A stretch of 64,000 nucleotides of DNA from Haemaphysalis longicornis (GCA_013339765.2 CM023449.1:203509422-203573421); one strand, 5' to 3'. Shown: positions 31,401-43,920, counted from the first letter of the stretch. Notes: generated by a model from the letters alone, not told the origin. Translations and numbers: made by a program.

Positions 31401-34400
31401 AAATATGCCCGCAATATGCACCAAAAAATGGCAAAAGACATTTAAAGCAGGATTTTGCTAGCTGATTCAAAGGCATGTAGTAGCAAATAAAATGGAGATG
31501 GAGAGGATTTTCGTGAAGGTCGAAAAATATGTGTTTTTACACACTTAAATAACAAAATTACGGTAGGGACTGAACTGAGATTATACGCCTTGTATTTTTG
31601 CTCTTCACAACAGTTTATTCCCGCCAAAGTTGCAGTTCTTATACAGTGTTGGGTAAAGAAGAGAAAATATTCTTAGAAAACGTTCACGAGGTACTTGCAA
31701 TTTTTTTCCCTTAGACTTGGCACCTCCTGTTGTTTTCCAATCAGGTACCGATTGGTTAAGTGACGGTGGTTGAAGACTGCACGACGCGGAAAGCTCCTAA
31801 CTGCTGGGCAACGCTCTCGTTAACGTGCTTCAATGACTTGAGATCGCAGTTTCTTTGCTTTGCACAACTAGCATCACGAATGAACTTTTATTCTCGATAA
31901 ACTTCTTGCCCGCATTTGCACAACTTTCTAAAAGACACTGGCATTTTCGTAAGAAAACGTATTCCCATGGTTTATTAGTTTTACCAGCCTCTAGCGGAAG
32001 GAATATACCTGCAGTTTAAACACTGCACTTTGCGGCACGTTTTACAAAGTGCCAGCAGAAAACAATTCTTTGAAAACAGCAATAATGACGGCTGCTGTAC
32101 CCCCTGAATCAAAATAATTATAAACAGCCCGTTGAGCCAGAGAGTTGAGTCGGAGTACGTATTTTTTTTGCCTTTACTTCCTTAATCTTTTAACAGGGCT
32201 GCTTGTCATTCCTAATTTTTTAAAGACGACATTCTGATGAGAATTTGTCCGCCTCAAGCAATGCTCAATTAAGACCCCAAAATTAAGTGCGAAATATGGC
32301 TTTAATTTCTTTCACATTGAGCGCTTTTTGTTCTAATTTAGAAGCCGTTTGGAACAAAAATAAGGTAAAATTGGCAGTGCCATACTTGCTTGATTTAATT
32401 TTTTCTTAAGCAAGCAGTTTTACTGGAAGCTGCGCGATATTCTAGTCACCATTCGCAACACGGTACACCACTGCCTGATCTAACATGTCACTACTCTCTC
32501 ATAATAAAATGAACAGTAAAATGAATGCTCGGCTCAGAACTTCGTGGCCTCTCCATGCGCATGCATGGTGCGTAGCAGCCACGAGCTACAGTTTCAGTCA
32601 GCTAGTTGCTACAACACTTGTTTATTTACAGTTAGAGGTACCCTTAGCGTTCCAAGTTCACATTGAAGTGTTTCATTAGCCTGTAAATCTGCTAAACTGC
32701 ACTGCCTATACGGAGGCGTTTGTACTATATGATACCAGCGGAAAAAAAGTCTGGATCGTATACTTATAGTGTAATAATACTCCTGTGAGAGCTCGTCTGA
32801 ACGCACTCACGCTCCTACTAAATTCTTACTAATCTACAACAACCCACTGCGTTCAAGATGTCGAAGTTCTGATGGTGGCATGCTACTCTAGGTTTTATTA
32901 AAATGTTTACATGCCCTGGTTTCTGATTGGGAATATTCGTTCATCATTTTAGAGCATGAAAACTGAAAATTACAATGAACCAGGAGGTAAAAAATTGCCA
33001 TCCGCGCATAAGGCTCGACTAGGATTTCCAGCAGTGACAGCATTATTGCATTCGAAACTCTTTTGTTTCTTTTTGCCTAAAGAAACACGGCAAAAACTCC
33101 TCACGGCAAAAGCCAAGCCGAGATTTATTGAGCACTTGTGCCATTCATTTTATTCATCAAGAATACTGCGCGGAATGAGAAAGTAATCACGGTGCAACGT
33201 GGACAGGTAGCTACTACTTTATGCGACTGAAAATCTACTCAACGTTTGACCAGTAAGCGGACTTATTACTAATTCACGTGCTGAAATATCTCGACCAAGC
33301 CGAGCGTTTTGCTGACCCTATATACTGCCGAAACCTTAGCGCTCGGCTGGTGGGCTCCCCATTGACCCCGCGCCGCTCCAACGGTTCGCGTCTCCCCATT
33401 GTTCGCGCGGCAGCCCTGCAGCGAGATGAGCGGCAGTGCATCGTTCCAACCTTCTCGACCCACCCAAGCCGAGCTTATGAGGTCCATAGAAACGCCGCAA
33501 CTTACTTAACAGCCCAGGGAGACATCCACAAAACCTGTGCTGCGATAAATAAATTGCACACTATTTTCTACTTTTCTAGCGCCGTAAAAAACCTAAGAAC
33601 CCTTTAACGGCCTTATGTCCTCCTTTAATGTAGCAGTGCGAGGTTGAGCTGAACTAGTATCAGGCGGAAAGGTCAGATTGCTGGGACAAGTTACCCTGAA
33701 AACATGTCAGTTTGCGTGACAGCTGCCGAGCCTAATGGGAAACATTGTTTGTGTGCTATCGAGTATCCTTGCTTGATTGTTATTTCAGTGCAGCTTGTGA
33801 TTTGTTTTCTTTCAAATGGCCTGACGGTTTTTAAAGTAACACTGCCACTGCAGTGTTAGGAACCCACATACAAAGGTTTCATTAAAAGACAGGCGTTTAA
33901 ATTTAAAGCATTCATCGAAGGACGCCGATGCACTTCTGAATTGGCTTTTTTTACGCATCTGCCTGCTGCTGCAGAGAATACAGAACCATGGTATCGCATT
34001 TCTGGTAAAGATCATTGCCCAAGAATTACCGTTGATGCTACGTAATCAGCGTGATTTGAATGATAATGTAGCAATGTGTTCGCCACTCTTGGGTTCGTTT
34101 TTCGATTTAGCCCGAAAGCCGCTATGTCAATAGTTCTTAAGAAAGCTTGATTACGATAGCAACCTTTCCCTTCAACTTCTGTATTTCTAAGGACTTTTGG
34201 CGCTAATAAAAATAATGAGTTTTATCTGACCATTTCTGACGATGCGCTCCGCTCAGATAGAAAGCTGGAGCGCCATTGCTTATGCGTTGCACGCTAGGGT
34301 GCTAGCAGCGATACCAGAGCGGGGCCTCCCTCTGCCTGCCGGGGGACTCTTTGAGGACCATCGCGGCAGCTCACATTAGCGCGCGGAAATTTAAGATGGC

Positions 34401-34924
34401 TGCGCCCTGTGAGAGGAGCGTGCTGCGGTGAACTCCGTTTCTTCAGTTGAAACGTGAGCCACAAAACCGCGAAAGCGCTTCCGAATAGGCAAAAGCGACA
34501 CACATTTCAACGACGTTTAGAACACAAGCGAAAAACGTCGACCGATGCACATGCCTGCTTTTATGCACCTCCGAGATAGACAGCCTTGCCTTGGCTTGGA
34601 AATGTTGAACGGCTTCTTTTAAAAAAAAAATATTGTTGCGGGGCGTTAATTAAATTCCCCGCAAAGATGGTGCTACATGCACTGTGCTAGCCGGGAACGT
34701 CATAAAGAAGGGAGATCAACAAGACGCTGACGGTGAAGCGCGTTTGTTCCATCGCTTGCGCGGTGCTCTCTTCCACCGTGTTTTCTAATAACTAGCCTGT
34801 GAACAAGTATTGTAAACACAGCATTGTAAATACCGGTTTAGCTTGTATAAATATATAGGACCATTATATTGTGTTAGAGACTGAACTATATACAAAATGT
34901 GGCATAGGGCAATAAAATTTACAC
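28413..34924. other. 6.5 kb without a supported gene
   Basis: This AT-rich region upstream of PLA2 A should contain its start exon and promoter, but none could be fixed. Open frames such as 28743-28438 (minus), 29385-29642 (plus) and 33278-33607 (plus) show no recognised domain. The GC-rich island at 33320-33490 has a minus-strand TATATA at about 33317-33323 and could be a promoter or a repeat. Confidence 0.4.
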
Positions 34925-35322
34925 CATCTTCCCCCGAGGGGAACCATGGGGCAAATGCGACGCATCGGGGGTTGCCGTTGCGTTATTCAAATCATGGGAC
35001 GATGTCATCGGAGCGCCGGCGGCGGAACGACTGAGCGGAGCGGCGCACTTACCGCGTTTATATGCAGCGGAATGAGAGAGTGCAGCGCATAGCAGCGCAT
35101 AGCAGCGCATGCGCATGTGTTAACCGAGCGCAAGCGCGAGCGCAAGCTTCGCGCTAACGCACAGCTGGCACGGCGACGGGAGCGAGCTGACCGCGCTGAC
35201 GCACAGATGGCGCTGCGGTGAGAGAGGCGGAGCGCACAGCTGCCGCGCCGAGGATGCGGACTACGCCGCGACAACGACGCGGGACAAGGCGAGTTAAAGA
35301 GATGCGTCGCATCTAAAACGAT
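34925..35322 (-). mobile_element. Non-autonomous Helentron-like element (H2)
   Basis: On the minus strand it begins TTTTAGATGCGACGCATCTC and ends GATGCGTCGCATTTGCCCCA followed by a TTCCCCTCGGGGGAA hairpin at about 34928-34941. The interior is GC-rich with short tandem repeats (AGCAGCGCAT at 35087-35115, GCGCAAGCGC units at about 35127-35150). Its 5' start matches those of 52049 and 57477. No gene. Confidence 0.6.
35087..35115 (+). repeat. AGCAGCGCAT short tandem repeat
   Basis: About three copies of AGCAGCGCAT lie inside the Helentron-like element H2, followed by a CGAGCGCAAG repeat. It is internal to the element. Confidence 0.7.
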
Positions 35323-35457
35323 ACCTTGCGTTTTTTGAGTGCGTAAAATACCAGTAATTATATTTCATTTGGATTACATTTTCGGTTACACGCGCTTAGG
35401 ACACGAGCAGTGACGTCAATGATTCATTGCCGAGAGAGATACGGTTATCGCTGAGCA

Positions 35458-35553
35458 AAAAGAGTTACGGCTGCTGACGCTCTGGTCGCGCTGAGCGCGC
35501 CGTTGTCATTGGAGCGGACCGTCAGAAACGGTCAGCTAATAGTCTCTATTGAC
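35458..35553. mobile_element. Degenerate MITE related to 24243-24409
   Basis: The right end (GGAGCGGACCGTCAGAAACG, then GTCAGCTAATAGTCTCT) matches the right end of the 24243-24409 element. The left end (AGAGTTACGGCTGCTGACGC) is a weaker inverted copy. The central part is shorter. Confidence 0.5.
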
Positions 35554-38500
35554 ACGGTACTATAAATGTTTGTTTACAATGTCAAGATAAATTAAAATAG
35601 GAACAACGGGGTGCATCGCTCTCACTAAATGGTGCACATCTTACCGACGGGTCGCGTATAGGCAGCATAAAGTTAACCCGTGTTCGTGTCCAGCCTTGAT
35701 ATGGAAACAACCGTGCTCTGCGTTTTAGCCTTTTGGTTTCGAACACAGCTGCGTGGCGTACCGGTGGGCGCTACCGTTATCATTTTGTCGGTGCGGTGGA
35801 TGAAAGCGCGCACGATGAACGTAGATAACAATAGCCTGCAGCGGCTCCATACGCAACGCCATTCTACTGTAGACACAACAAAAGGATAACAACGTAGTTC
35901 CTTGCTCACATATTATCTTAAAGTCGCACACGTGCCTCGGAACATGCCCAGGCGGCCGGCCACTGCAAAAAATCGTGCTGCTTGCTCGGCGCGCCTCACT
36001 GGGCGCCGTGGGGGTCCTTTAATATCCGATAGCAACGAAACGTTCCCGCTGAAATCAAGGAAATTGACACGCAGTGACTAACTTGCGAGATACCCTCATA
36101 CGCACTCAGCCATCTCGACCTCAAGCGGTGGGCTGGAAGATGCCGCGATAATAGTTTCCGTGCACCGCTCACTTGGTCCGTTGGGTTTTGTCTTCGCCTG
36201 TACCTTCGTTTACGTACGTAGCTTTCCGTTGATGCACGAGCGCAATACTCAGGCCGGCTTCAGACTGTTGCCGCAACTGTCGAAATAACTTTTAGGAATG
36301 ACGTCATCTTACGTCTCAGCCAACCGAACTGCGTGACACGCCGTTTTTTACGTTTATAGACCACGATACAGCTTTTGACTCGGTAGTCTAAACATAGCAT
36401 CATGCACGTATATGACGTTGTGTGATGCTCTCTGCGCAAGCAGCCACGCCGTTTTTTTTATGTCGTGGTGGTTCGGCGCGCCATTTATATTGTGAAATGT
36501 GCCACGGGCATTACGGCTTCTGTTGGGAACGGGAATTTCGTGCCCTGACCCAGATAACAACAACCGGGGTCGTCAGGAGTCAAGCACGGGCGCCCACACA
36601 AAGAAGGGGTATAGGGTAACGTAATGATATATCAAACGCCGATACAAACGAACACTATAATTGCACAGATGAAAATGCGTATGTCGTTATACTAAGGCAA
36701 CCGATCGTACTGTAGCTAACAAACAAAGGAGGCACTAACGGAATACTTTATCACGGCCCTCTGACTTTACGCTGTGTCTCAGTGTCAGCCCCGTGGAGCA
36801 TTTGCACGGCACGCTAGAGCAAGTGGGTAATAACCGGTCTAGAAATCCCCCCTCCTTAATCGATGCCCTAGAGTGCGCTACACGCAGGTTTATCAGGAAA
36901 AGTGCTGCGCTCACAGTGGCCTCCATGTTGCATGGTGCCTATATTGGCCCATACATTTTGTCTGCGGTGCGTGGATGCTTCTTCAGAGACATGATATTAT
37001 GACCGTTGACATAAACGTAACATGCTACTTAGAGCAACGCTTCTCAAAAGTCACCGTTTTACCACTTGACCACTGAGGCCTAACAGCGTAATTGTTTCAG
37101 CCGTTTTGGAAGAGAATAGAACTAGTGTTTCAAGCGAACTAGTAGATGACGTTGGGTTCGATTGGGAAGGCCTGAGCTTGTACCTGTTAGCGAAGTGAGT
37201 GTTATCGCACTGAACGGAAAATCCAAGGGCAAGCTTTGTAAAATACCTAACTATGTATGTGCAGTCTGCCTCGCGCGGTTGAACGTTAACATGACGGAAA
37301 CTACGGACTACGGGCATCCAAAGCAACGTCAACCCGTCACACACTATACTATGCCTGTACCTGTAACGTCTTTAGGCTTCAATATGTAATATGTGGCTTA
37401 ACGTGAGGAGATTCTGGGGAAAGCATTGCCAAAATACCACTATACCACTGGAGATATCGGCTAAGCGTCGCATAGAAGGGGAAGTGCAGAATCGCTTTCA
37501 TTGCGAGAAGCGAGGAATGCCAAACACCAACTTGTTCTCTGGACATTGCATGGCTTTCCCAATAGGGTGAATGTAGCCTATGTTTTACTTCAAAACTTCT
37601 TATGTATTTATAGGTTTTAATAATATGGATGCCTGCACAGTCGAAAAGTTGGTTTCGAGTTCATTGCCTAGCTTCAAAATATTCGAGCGATAAGCATTCC
37701 TCGCGTGTGCTCAACTATGACTAAGGAGACTGAAAGGGGTGGCAAGAGTGGCTTAGGACACATAATCGCTTTTGGAAAGTTTACAGCCTTGAAGTACTGA
37801 AAGCCGTGAACCAGTAACGCATTATACTAACGTAATGAAGCGGCTCGGAGGTAAAAGAAACTTTGCCGTCTCTCTTGCGTGATGTTAAAAAATCCCGGGC
37901 CACCTCCACTAACGTGAAACCTGGACAGAGGCGAAGCATGCAGTGTATTAGTATATTCAAAGTATGTCTCTTGCCACATGCGCGAGCGGAGTCGGCGCCG
38001 GAGAAGCGCCGGTGGGAGAAGAGTCGGAATCTTCTGGATTCGAAGGTTCCCGGAGGTTCGCGTCGACAGCGCAACGGTTCCTGCAGCAGTGGACGAGTTG
38101 AGGAGGCACCACCTGCGCACGGCGTCTCTGTCATGTGCTGATCGGCGCATCTCATTGCAGCACAAAATACCGATGCCGCTCGACACACCACATAACGGAG
38201 CGATCCAGGCCTCCGCAAACACCTCGGTGGTACTAAGTCTGTACTTTATATATATTGCAGGCATGTTCTTACATACCTCATTTTTGTAAATAAGGAATCG
38301 CGCTTCGTTTGTTTGGCTTCGTTGTTTCGCTCAATTGTTTGCACTAGCCAATATCAATAGATCCACCGAGGAACGCTTTGAAAAGCCTTTGCCAAGCGGT
38401 CGCTGACATAACACCTTCTAACATTAACTAACTATCCAAGGCTGTTTTTGAATGATCGTTGGGATCAATAAAGTCACCGTGGGCACTCGAAAAGATATCA

Positions 38501-38640
38501 GGAGTATCGCCGTTAAGAACAGGGTTTGTCTAGATGAAATACAGGAGATAACGAAACCTATGCCCTTCATAATAAGACCAAGCATCAAGAAAGCTGAGCG
38601 AGTGGGTTAGGGTTTATGGTGAAAGGAAGCGCGAAGAAAC
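35554..38640. other. 3.1 kb without a supported gene
   Basis: This stretch is mixed in composition. Open frames at 37827-38264 (minus) and 37978-38289 (plus) overlap in a GC-rich patch with a minus-strand TATATATAA near 38242-38252 and show no recognised domain. It may be a promoter or a repeat. Confidence 0.35.
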
Positions 38641-38647
38641 GACGACA

Positions 38648-38717
38648 AACGGTGTAGTGTACGAGCACAGCACAGCACAGCACAGCTGAGTCGTGCTGTG
38701 CTCGGACAGTACACCGT
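38648..38717. repeat. Hairpin with (AGCAC)n loop arm
   Basis: The arms ACGGTGTAGTGTACGAGCAC and GTGCTCGGACAGTACACCGT are near-perfect inverted repeats around an AGCAC microsatellite. A mononucleotide-scale slippage origin or a small TIR element are both possible. Confidence 0.65.
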
Positions 38718-39002
38718 CTCTCTCTGCAGTCTCCGCGTGCGCTCGTAGCTCTATTGATAAGGAAACGGGCTACTCACTCCGTTTCTGCATTCGGTCCACG
38801 TTCGATTACTTTACGCGGCCAGTAATTTATTTGCTCCCGGACGTTTTCTGTCGACGCTGACGGCAGGGAGAGAACCTTTGCTTTCTACAAGTAAAAAGCT
38901 TCGCTTTAAAACACCGCCACGACAACTGACAATGTTTTGTGTAATATGGACTCAGTTTTGTCTGGCGTTTACGGTGAATATGCGAGTAACCATTCCCCCG
39001 TA

Positions 39003-39245
39003 CCGGTCGTGGTGGCTCAGTGGCTAAGGCGTGGCGCTGGTGAGCACGAGGTCGCGAGTTCGATTCCCGGCCGCGGCGGCCGCTTTTCTGATGGAAGCGA
39101 AAAGCAAAAACGCCCGTGTGTACGAGATTTCGGCGCACGTTAAAGACCCCAGGTGGTCAAAATTAATCCGGAGCCCTCCACTACAGCACGCCTCATCACC
39201 TGCGTTGCGTCAGCTCGTTAAACCCTACAATCAATCAAATCAACC
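39003..39245 (+). mobile_element. tRNA-derived SINE, full length
   Basis: The head has an A-box-like TGGCTCAGTGGCTAAGG (39013-39029) and a B-box-like GAGTTCGATTCCCGG (39056-39070), the RNA polymerase III promoter of tRNA. A unique body (AAAAGCAAAAACGCCCGTGT, then AATTAATCCGGAGCCCTCCA) ends in CAATCAATCAAATCAA. Two more copies lie at 42327-42566 and 50083-50290. Confidence 0.85.
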
Positions 39246-39400
39246 ATTCCCCCGTGTTTGGTTTCTTTGCACTGCTAAGGCAGCTCCCGAAAACGCGAAA
39301 CCTACTACGAATGCGGGGATCAATTATGCCAAGCTGTGGAGTAAACTTAAAAAGATGTTTCACCATGACATCGAAGCTGAAAACATGCGTACCGAGTTTT

Positions 39401-40055
39401 AAGTGCGAATGCACTTTATAAGCGACCCAGAATTCCGGCGACCGCCGTCCGTTCACATAGCAACAGCTGCGGGTGCGCGCGCTCCTCGTCTTCCTTGGCA
39501 ACGGGGGGAGATGGGCGCGCGCTGCCTGGCCGCTGACATGGCACATACCCACGTGGGGGATTGGCCAGGAATCTCCTCGTCTTCATTGGCAACGGGGCGA
39601 GATGGGCGCGCGCTGCCTGGCCGCTGACATGGCACATACCCACGTGGGGGATTGGCCAGGAATCGGGCGTGAGAAGGGCTAATGCACCCGCTTAAAGGAG
39701 TACTGACACGAAATTTCAACGCTGAGATCCGCTCTAGCAAATCAAGCACAACGACAACACAAATAGGTGTCTGTGCATGGCACATACCCACGTGGGGGAT
39801 TGGCCAGGAATCGGGCGTGAGAAGGGCTAATGCACCCGCTTAAAGGAGTACTGACACGAAATTTCAAAGCTGAGATCCACTCTAGCAATCAAGTACAACG
39901 ACAACACAAATAGGTGTCTGTGAATAAATGCATCTTTCTTTCTTTGTAGTTGTGTGTGTGTGCGTGATCTCTCTTTCGCGAACATTACCGAAACGCGCAA
40001 ATTCAACTCGTGCATTCGCACTTTCACATTCTTCCCCTCGGGGAAATGCGGGGAA
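39401..40055 (+). mobile_element. Non-autonomous Helentron-like element (H4)
   Basis: It begins AAGTGCGAATGCACTTTATA after a TTTT and ends TGCATTCGCACTTTCACATT followed by the hairpin TTCCCCTCGGGGAA (40032-40045) and a T-run. Inside are two overlapping tandem duplications: a ~92-bp unit at about 39480-39665, and a longer unit containing ATGGCACATACCCACGTGGG to GACAACACAAATAGGTGTCT at about 39630-39920. The subterminal segment matches H1. No gene; open frames here are repeat translations. Confidence 0.7.
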
Positions 40056-40420
40056 ATTTTTTCAACTCTGCTAAATCGGAAAAGTCTCTTGTTTCCAGCT
40101 GCACAATACACTATAGCCGTACATACGAGCAACCACTTTGCCCTTCAATGACAAAGGTCATACTTAACGCCATAAACGAACGAGGTGCGTGGTGCCATTA
40201 ATTAAAGCTTCACAAACAGAACGATTGATACGCGCATCAATTCCGACTCGTTAGGAACAAAGTGGCGGATATGGTAAGAAAAAGAAAGAATTTTATACTT
40301 GACAGGTGCTGCAAGCCCGAGGCAATGCAAATAATCTGGAATGTAATGAATAAAGTACTAGGCAAACCCTCTAAAGCTTCCGTTGTTTCAGATTCAGTTG
40401 AAACTAGTACCGTAAAAAAT

Positions 40421-40987
40421 TTTCCCGCATTTCCCCGAGGGGAAGAATGTGAAAGTGCGAATTCACGAGTTGAATTTGCGCGGTTCGGTAATGTTCGCGA
40501 AAGAGAGATCACACACACACACACACAACTACAAAGAAAGAAAGATGCATTTATTCACAGACACCTATTTGTGTTGTCGTTGTACTTGATTGCTAGAGCG
40601 GATCTCAGCTTTGAAATTTCGTGTCAGTACTCCTTTAAGCGGGTGCATTAGCCCTTCTCACGCCCGATTCCTGGCCAATCCCCCACGTGGGTATGTGCCA
40701 TGCACAGACACCTATTTGTGTTGTCGTTGTACTTGATTGATAGAGCGGATCTCAGCTTTGAAATTTCGTGTCAGTACTCCTTTAAGCGGGTGCATTAGCC
40801 CTTCTCACGCCCGATTCCTGGCCAATCCCCCACGTGGGTATGTGCCATGTCAGCGGCCAGGCAGCGCGCGCCCATCTCCCCCCGTTGCCAAGGAAGACGA
40901 GGAGCGCGCGCACCCGCAGCTGTTGCTATGTGGACGGACGGCGGTCGCCGGAATTCAGGGTCGCTTATAAAGTGCATTCGCACTTAA
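40421..40987 (-). mobile_element. Non-autonomous Helentron-like element (H5)
   Basis: This is the reverse-orientation relative of H4: the 3' hairpin TTCCCCGAGGGGAA lies at 40431-40444 and the 5' motif GTGCATTCGCACTT ends at 40987. It shares with H4 the internal duplication of the ~150-bp CACAGACACCTATTTGTGTT unit. It is inserted in a LINE reading frame at an AAAAATTT stretch; removing it rejoins the LINE frame as KNF-NSYF. Confidence 0.75.
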
Positions 40988-41445
40988 AAAATTTAACTCG
41001 TACTTTACAATTGTAGTGTCGCGCTTATCTGGCCAGGTTCCTTCGAAGCAATGCGATGCAACGAGCAACGCAATGACATGCTCCTTTGCGATTGGTGAAA
41101 CTGACTACAATGAAAATTGTGAACGTGATAGCAATGTTGACAGACAGGACATCCGCCGGTTGTAGTATAACCGTTCGTGTACTGAAGGACAATATTGATG
41201 TACTTGGGCCCCAGTTACTTCGTCTTTATAATTATGCCATATTAACTGGGGTTTACCATGACAACCTAAAATTAGCAAGAGTAAAACCAATTTTCATAAG
41301 TGGTGACCATAATCAACCTGGCAGTTACAGGCCAATAACTGCCTTTAGTGTTACAAACACTGTTTTGGAAAACACGTATATCTGTTCGTCTCCAAATTCC
41401 TCAGAACATAAGATTATAACGCCAGTGAAACGTGTGGGGATTCTC

Positions 41446-41904
41446 CCCTGTGAGCGCCCACGTTAGGCCGTTCAAACTGCCGCGCGCCACCTCTCCTGCC
41501 ATCTGGGAACACACGGCAGAAAGACTGTGCGATGGAGGGGGGGCGTGGCACATTTTTGGGCACGCTAGATAAGGGCAGCGGCGCTTGGTAGCGGGGGGAG
41601 TTGCCGGCCGGGAGCGCCGCCGGTCACAAGAGAGAAGCCACCGCCGTCAGCCACCTCGAAGAAGACGCACGTCAGCAAGGCCCGCCGTTCGTCCCGCCGT
41701 ACCGTAAGCCATGGGACCCTGAAGTGCTTTTGTTATGTGCTTGGCTGATTGTATCCCCTGTTCCATTTATATTTCATTTTCCACTGCTGAGTAAAGCGCA
41801 ATTGTTCCTCTTGCAATGTTCTGTGCGTGATGTTTTGACGAGGCCGTTGCCTGAACCCTCCTCGGTAGGCAGAACAACCTACAAACATAAATTTACCACA
41901 AAAA
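41446..41904. mobile_element. Unidentified GC-rich insertion, possible solo LTR
   Basis: This ~450-bp block interrupts the LINE frame. It starts TGTGAGCGCCCACGTTAGG and ends near CAACCTACA, has a GATAAGGG-like promoter string and a GAGTAAAGC string, which could be LTR landmarks. No target duplication was found, so the solo LTR reading is only a guess. Confidence 0.35.
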
Positions 41905-42325
41905 TTTCCCCGCATTTCCCCGAGGGGAAGAATGTGAAAGTGCGAATGCACGAGTTGAATTTGCGCGGTTCGGTAATGTTCGCGAAAGAGAGAACACACA
42001 CAAACACACAACTACAAAGAAAGAAAGATGCATTTATTCACAGACACCTATTTGTGTTGTCGTTGTACTTGATTGCTAGAGCGGATCTCAGCTTTGAAAT
42101 TTCGTGTCAGTACTCCTTTAAGCGGGTGCATTAGCCCTTCTCACGCCCGATTCTGGCCAATCCCCCACGTGGGTATGTGCCATGTCAGCGGCCAGGCAGC
42201 GCGCGCCCATCTCGCCCCGGTTGCCAAGGAAGACGAGGAGCGCGCGCACCCGCAGCTGTTGCTATGTGGACGGACGGTGGTCGCCGGAATTCAGGGTCGC
42301 TTATAAAGTGCATTCGCACTTAAAA
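41905..42325 (-). mobile_element. Non-autonomous Helentron-like element (H6)
   Basis: The 3' hairpin TTCCCCGAGGGGAA lies at 41916-41929, followed inward by AAGTGCGAATGCACGAG; the 5' end GTGCATTCGCACTTAAAA is at 42308-42325. It is the short form, with one copy of the unit that is doubled in H4 and H5. It sits directly against a SINE tail. Confidence 0.75.
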
Positions 42326-42326
42326 A

Positions 42327-42566
42327 TTGATTGATTCTATGGATTCACTCGCCGACGCAAAACAGGCGATGAGGCGCGCCGTAGTGGAGGGCTCCGGATT
42401 AATTTTCCCAACCTGGGCATCTTTAACGTGCGCCGCAATCTCGCACACACGGGCGTTTTTGCTTTTCGCCTGTATCAGAGAAGTGGCAGCCATGGACGGG
42501 AATCGAACCCGCGACCTCGTGCTCAGCAGCGCAACGCCCTAGCCACTGAGCCACCGCGGCGGGTGA
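42327..42566 (-). mobile_element. tRNA-derived SINE, full length, second copy
   Basis: On the minus strand, the head GGTGGCTCAGTGGCTAGGGC and GGGTTCGATTCCCGTCC, the AAAAGCAAAAACGCCCGTGT body and the AATCAATCAAT tail match the copy at 39003-39245. It is inserted next to H6 in the LINE. Confidence 0.85.
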
Positions 42567-43920
42567 CTTACCACAAAGAGATCTACGTCCTCTGCAGTAA
42601 TGACACTAAAGTGTACGCACCTTTGCATCCCAATGAAATAGCGGGTGTTGTATTTCTTGACCAAAATAAGTATTCGACTCATTGACGCATTCGATTCGCT
42701 TGAAAATATTAGAACATTATGGGGTTCATCGACGCACACAAGAATTTTTTTGCAGCTCTAGGCCAATCCGAAACTGTATGTTTCTGTTGCCGATTTTTCA
42801 TCGTCACGATTGGAAATCCGTACAGGTAGTGCCCATGGCTCGGTTTTCGGTGCGGTGCTATTTTCTCGGTACGTTAATGACCTTTCTGCGTACTTAATAT
42901 CATCCAAGGTAATTGTGTATGCGGTAGATACCCCAAATATTTTCAGTGGGAAATCAGCTCAAGATGTACTACGTGCGGTAAATTATAAGTTGTTGCGCTT
43001 CCCAAAGTGGCTTAATGGGCATAAGTTGACTCTAAACAGCCCGAAAACAAAGTAAATTATTTTCCGTTCCCCAAGTAGGGGATGTGATGCAGACCCCATA
43101 AAAATATATGTTAATTACTGTCTGCATAACCAAGTTGACTAAGTCAAATATCTAGGGGCGACTGTGGACGGCCATATGAACTGGAAAAAGTGCATAGCAA
43201 CGATATTTTCTAAACTTACATCGTTCTCTTCGCCCTCTTAAGAAGTAGGACGTAATTCAATATCCCAGTTCTGAAAATGATTTGCTATTCAGTCCTTCAT
43301 TGTCACTTCGTGTATTGCTGTGAATCGCGGGCATTTACATATCAAACTTATTTAGATCCTATCATTCGAATTCGAAAATGAGCATTACTTATAAAGACAT
43401 TCTTCAACTCTTATGTTCGATGCCAACAGATATTCTCTGAGCTTAAAATACTCTATTATTTCTTGTCCGTGAAATGAATGTGTGTATAGTTGTCGACAAA
43501 ATTATTCTTAATTGCCATCGTTGTTAAATAATTTTTTTTGTGTTACGGACAAGGAACGCTAGGAATGCTAGTAACGTAAATTTCAACTTGCCTGTAACGC
43601 GAAATACCTGTGGTCAACGGCTACTGCAATATTCTGGAGCAAAAGTATAGAACACTTTACAGATAGCAGTGAAAAAAACTAACTTTTTATTTACACTAAA
43701 AAGGTACTACCTATCCAGCATCCTGTTCTTTTGTTCTGGTCCGTTTATGTAATCCTTCGATTTTAGTGCACTGTAAGTAATCAATAGCCGTAGACCTACC
43801 TGTATAATGTTTTTGGCTATACTGTATGGTCATCTAGTGGGCCTAAACTTGCTTCGGCTATTGGCTCAGCAATTTGTGTTATGCATTCTAGACAATTTGC
43901 AGGTGAATAAATAAAAAATA

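Larger units (their letters stand above)
40090..43920 (+). mobile_element. CR1/L2-like LINE, broken by nested insertions
   Basis: RT-type coding pieces run in order on the plus strand: linker (40262-40420, ending STVKNF), then 40988-41445 (NSYF..., LLRLYNYAILTGVYHDNLKL, PGSYRPITAFSV), then 42575-43480 (GVVFLDQNK, GAVLFSRYVNDLSAYL, YAVDT, KWLNGHKLTLNSPKTK, and a thumb-like end). H5 splits the first join and a ~440-bp insert, H6 and a SINE split the second. The YAVDT box replaces YADDT, and many stops are present. It ends near 43920 with an AATAAATAAA tail. The CR1/L2 assignment is by motif style. Confidence 0.8.

Noticed and set aside
39403..39682. Small frames with repeated RWARAAWPLTWHIPTWGIG
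   Set aside because: They are translations of the tandem repeat inside the Helentron-like element.
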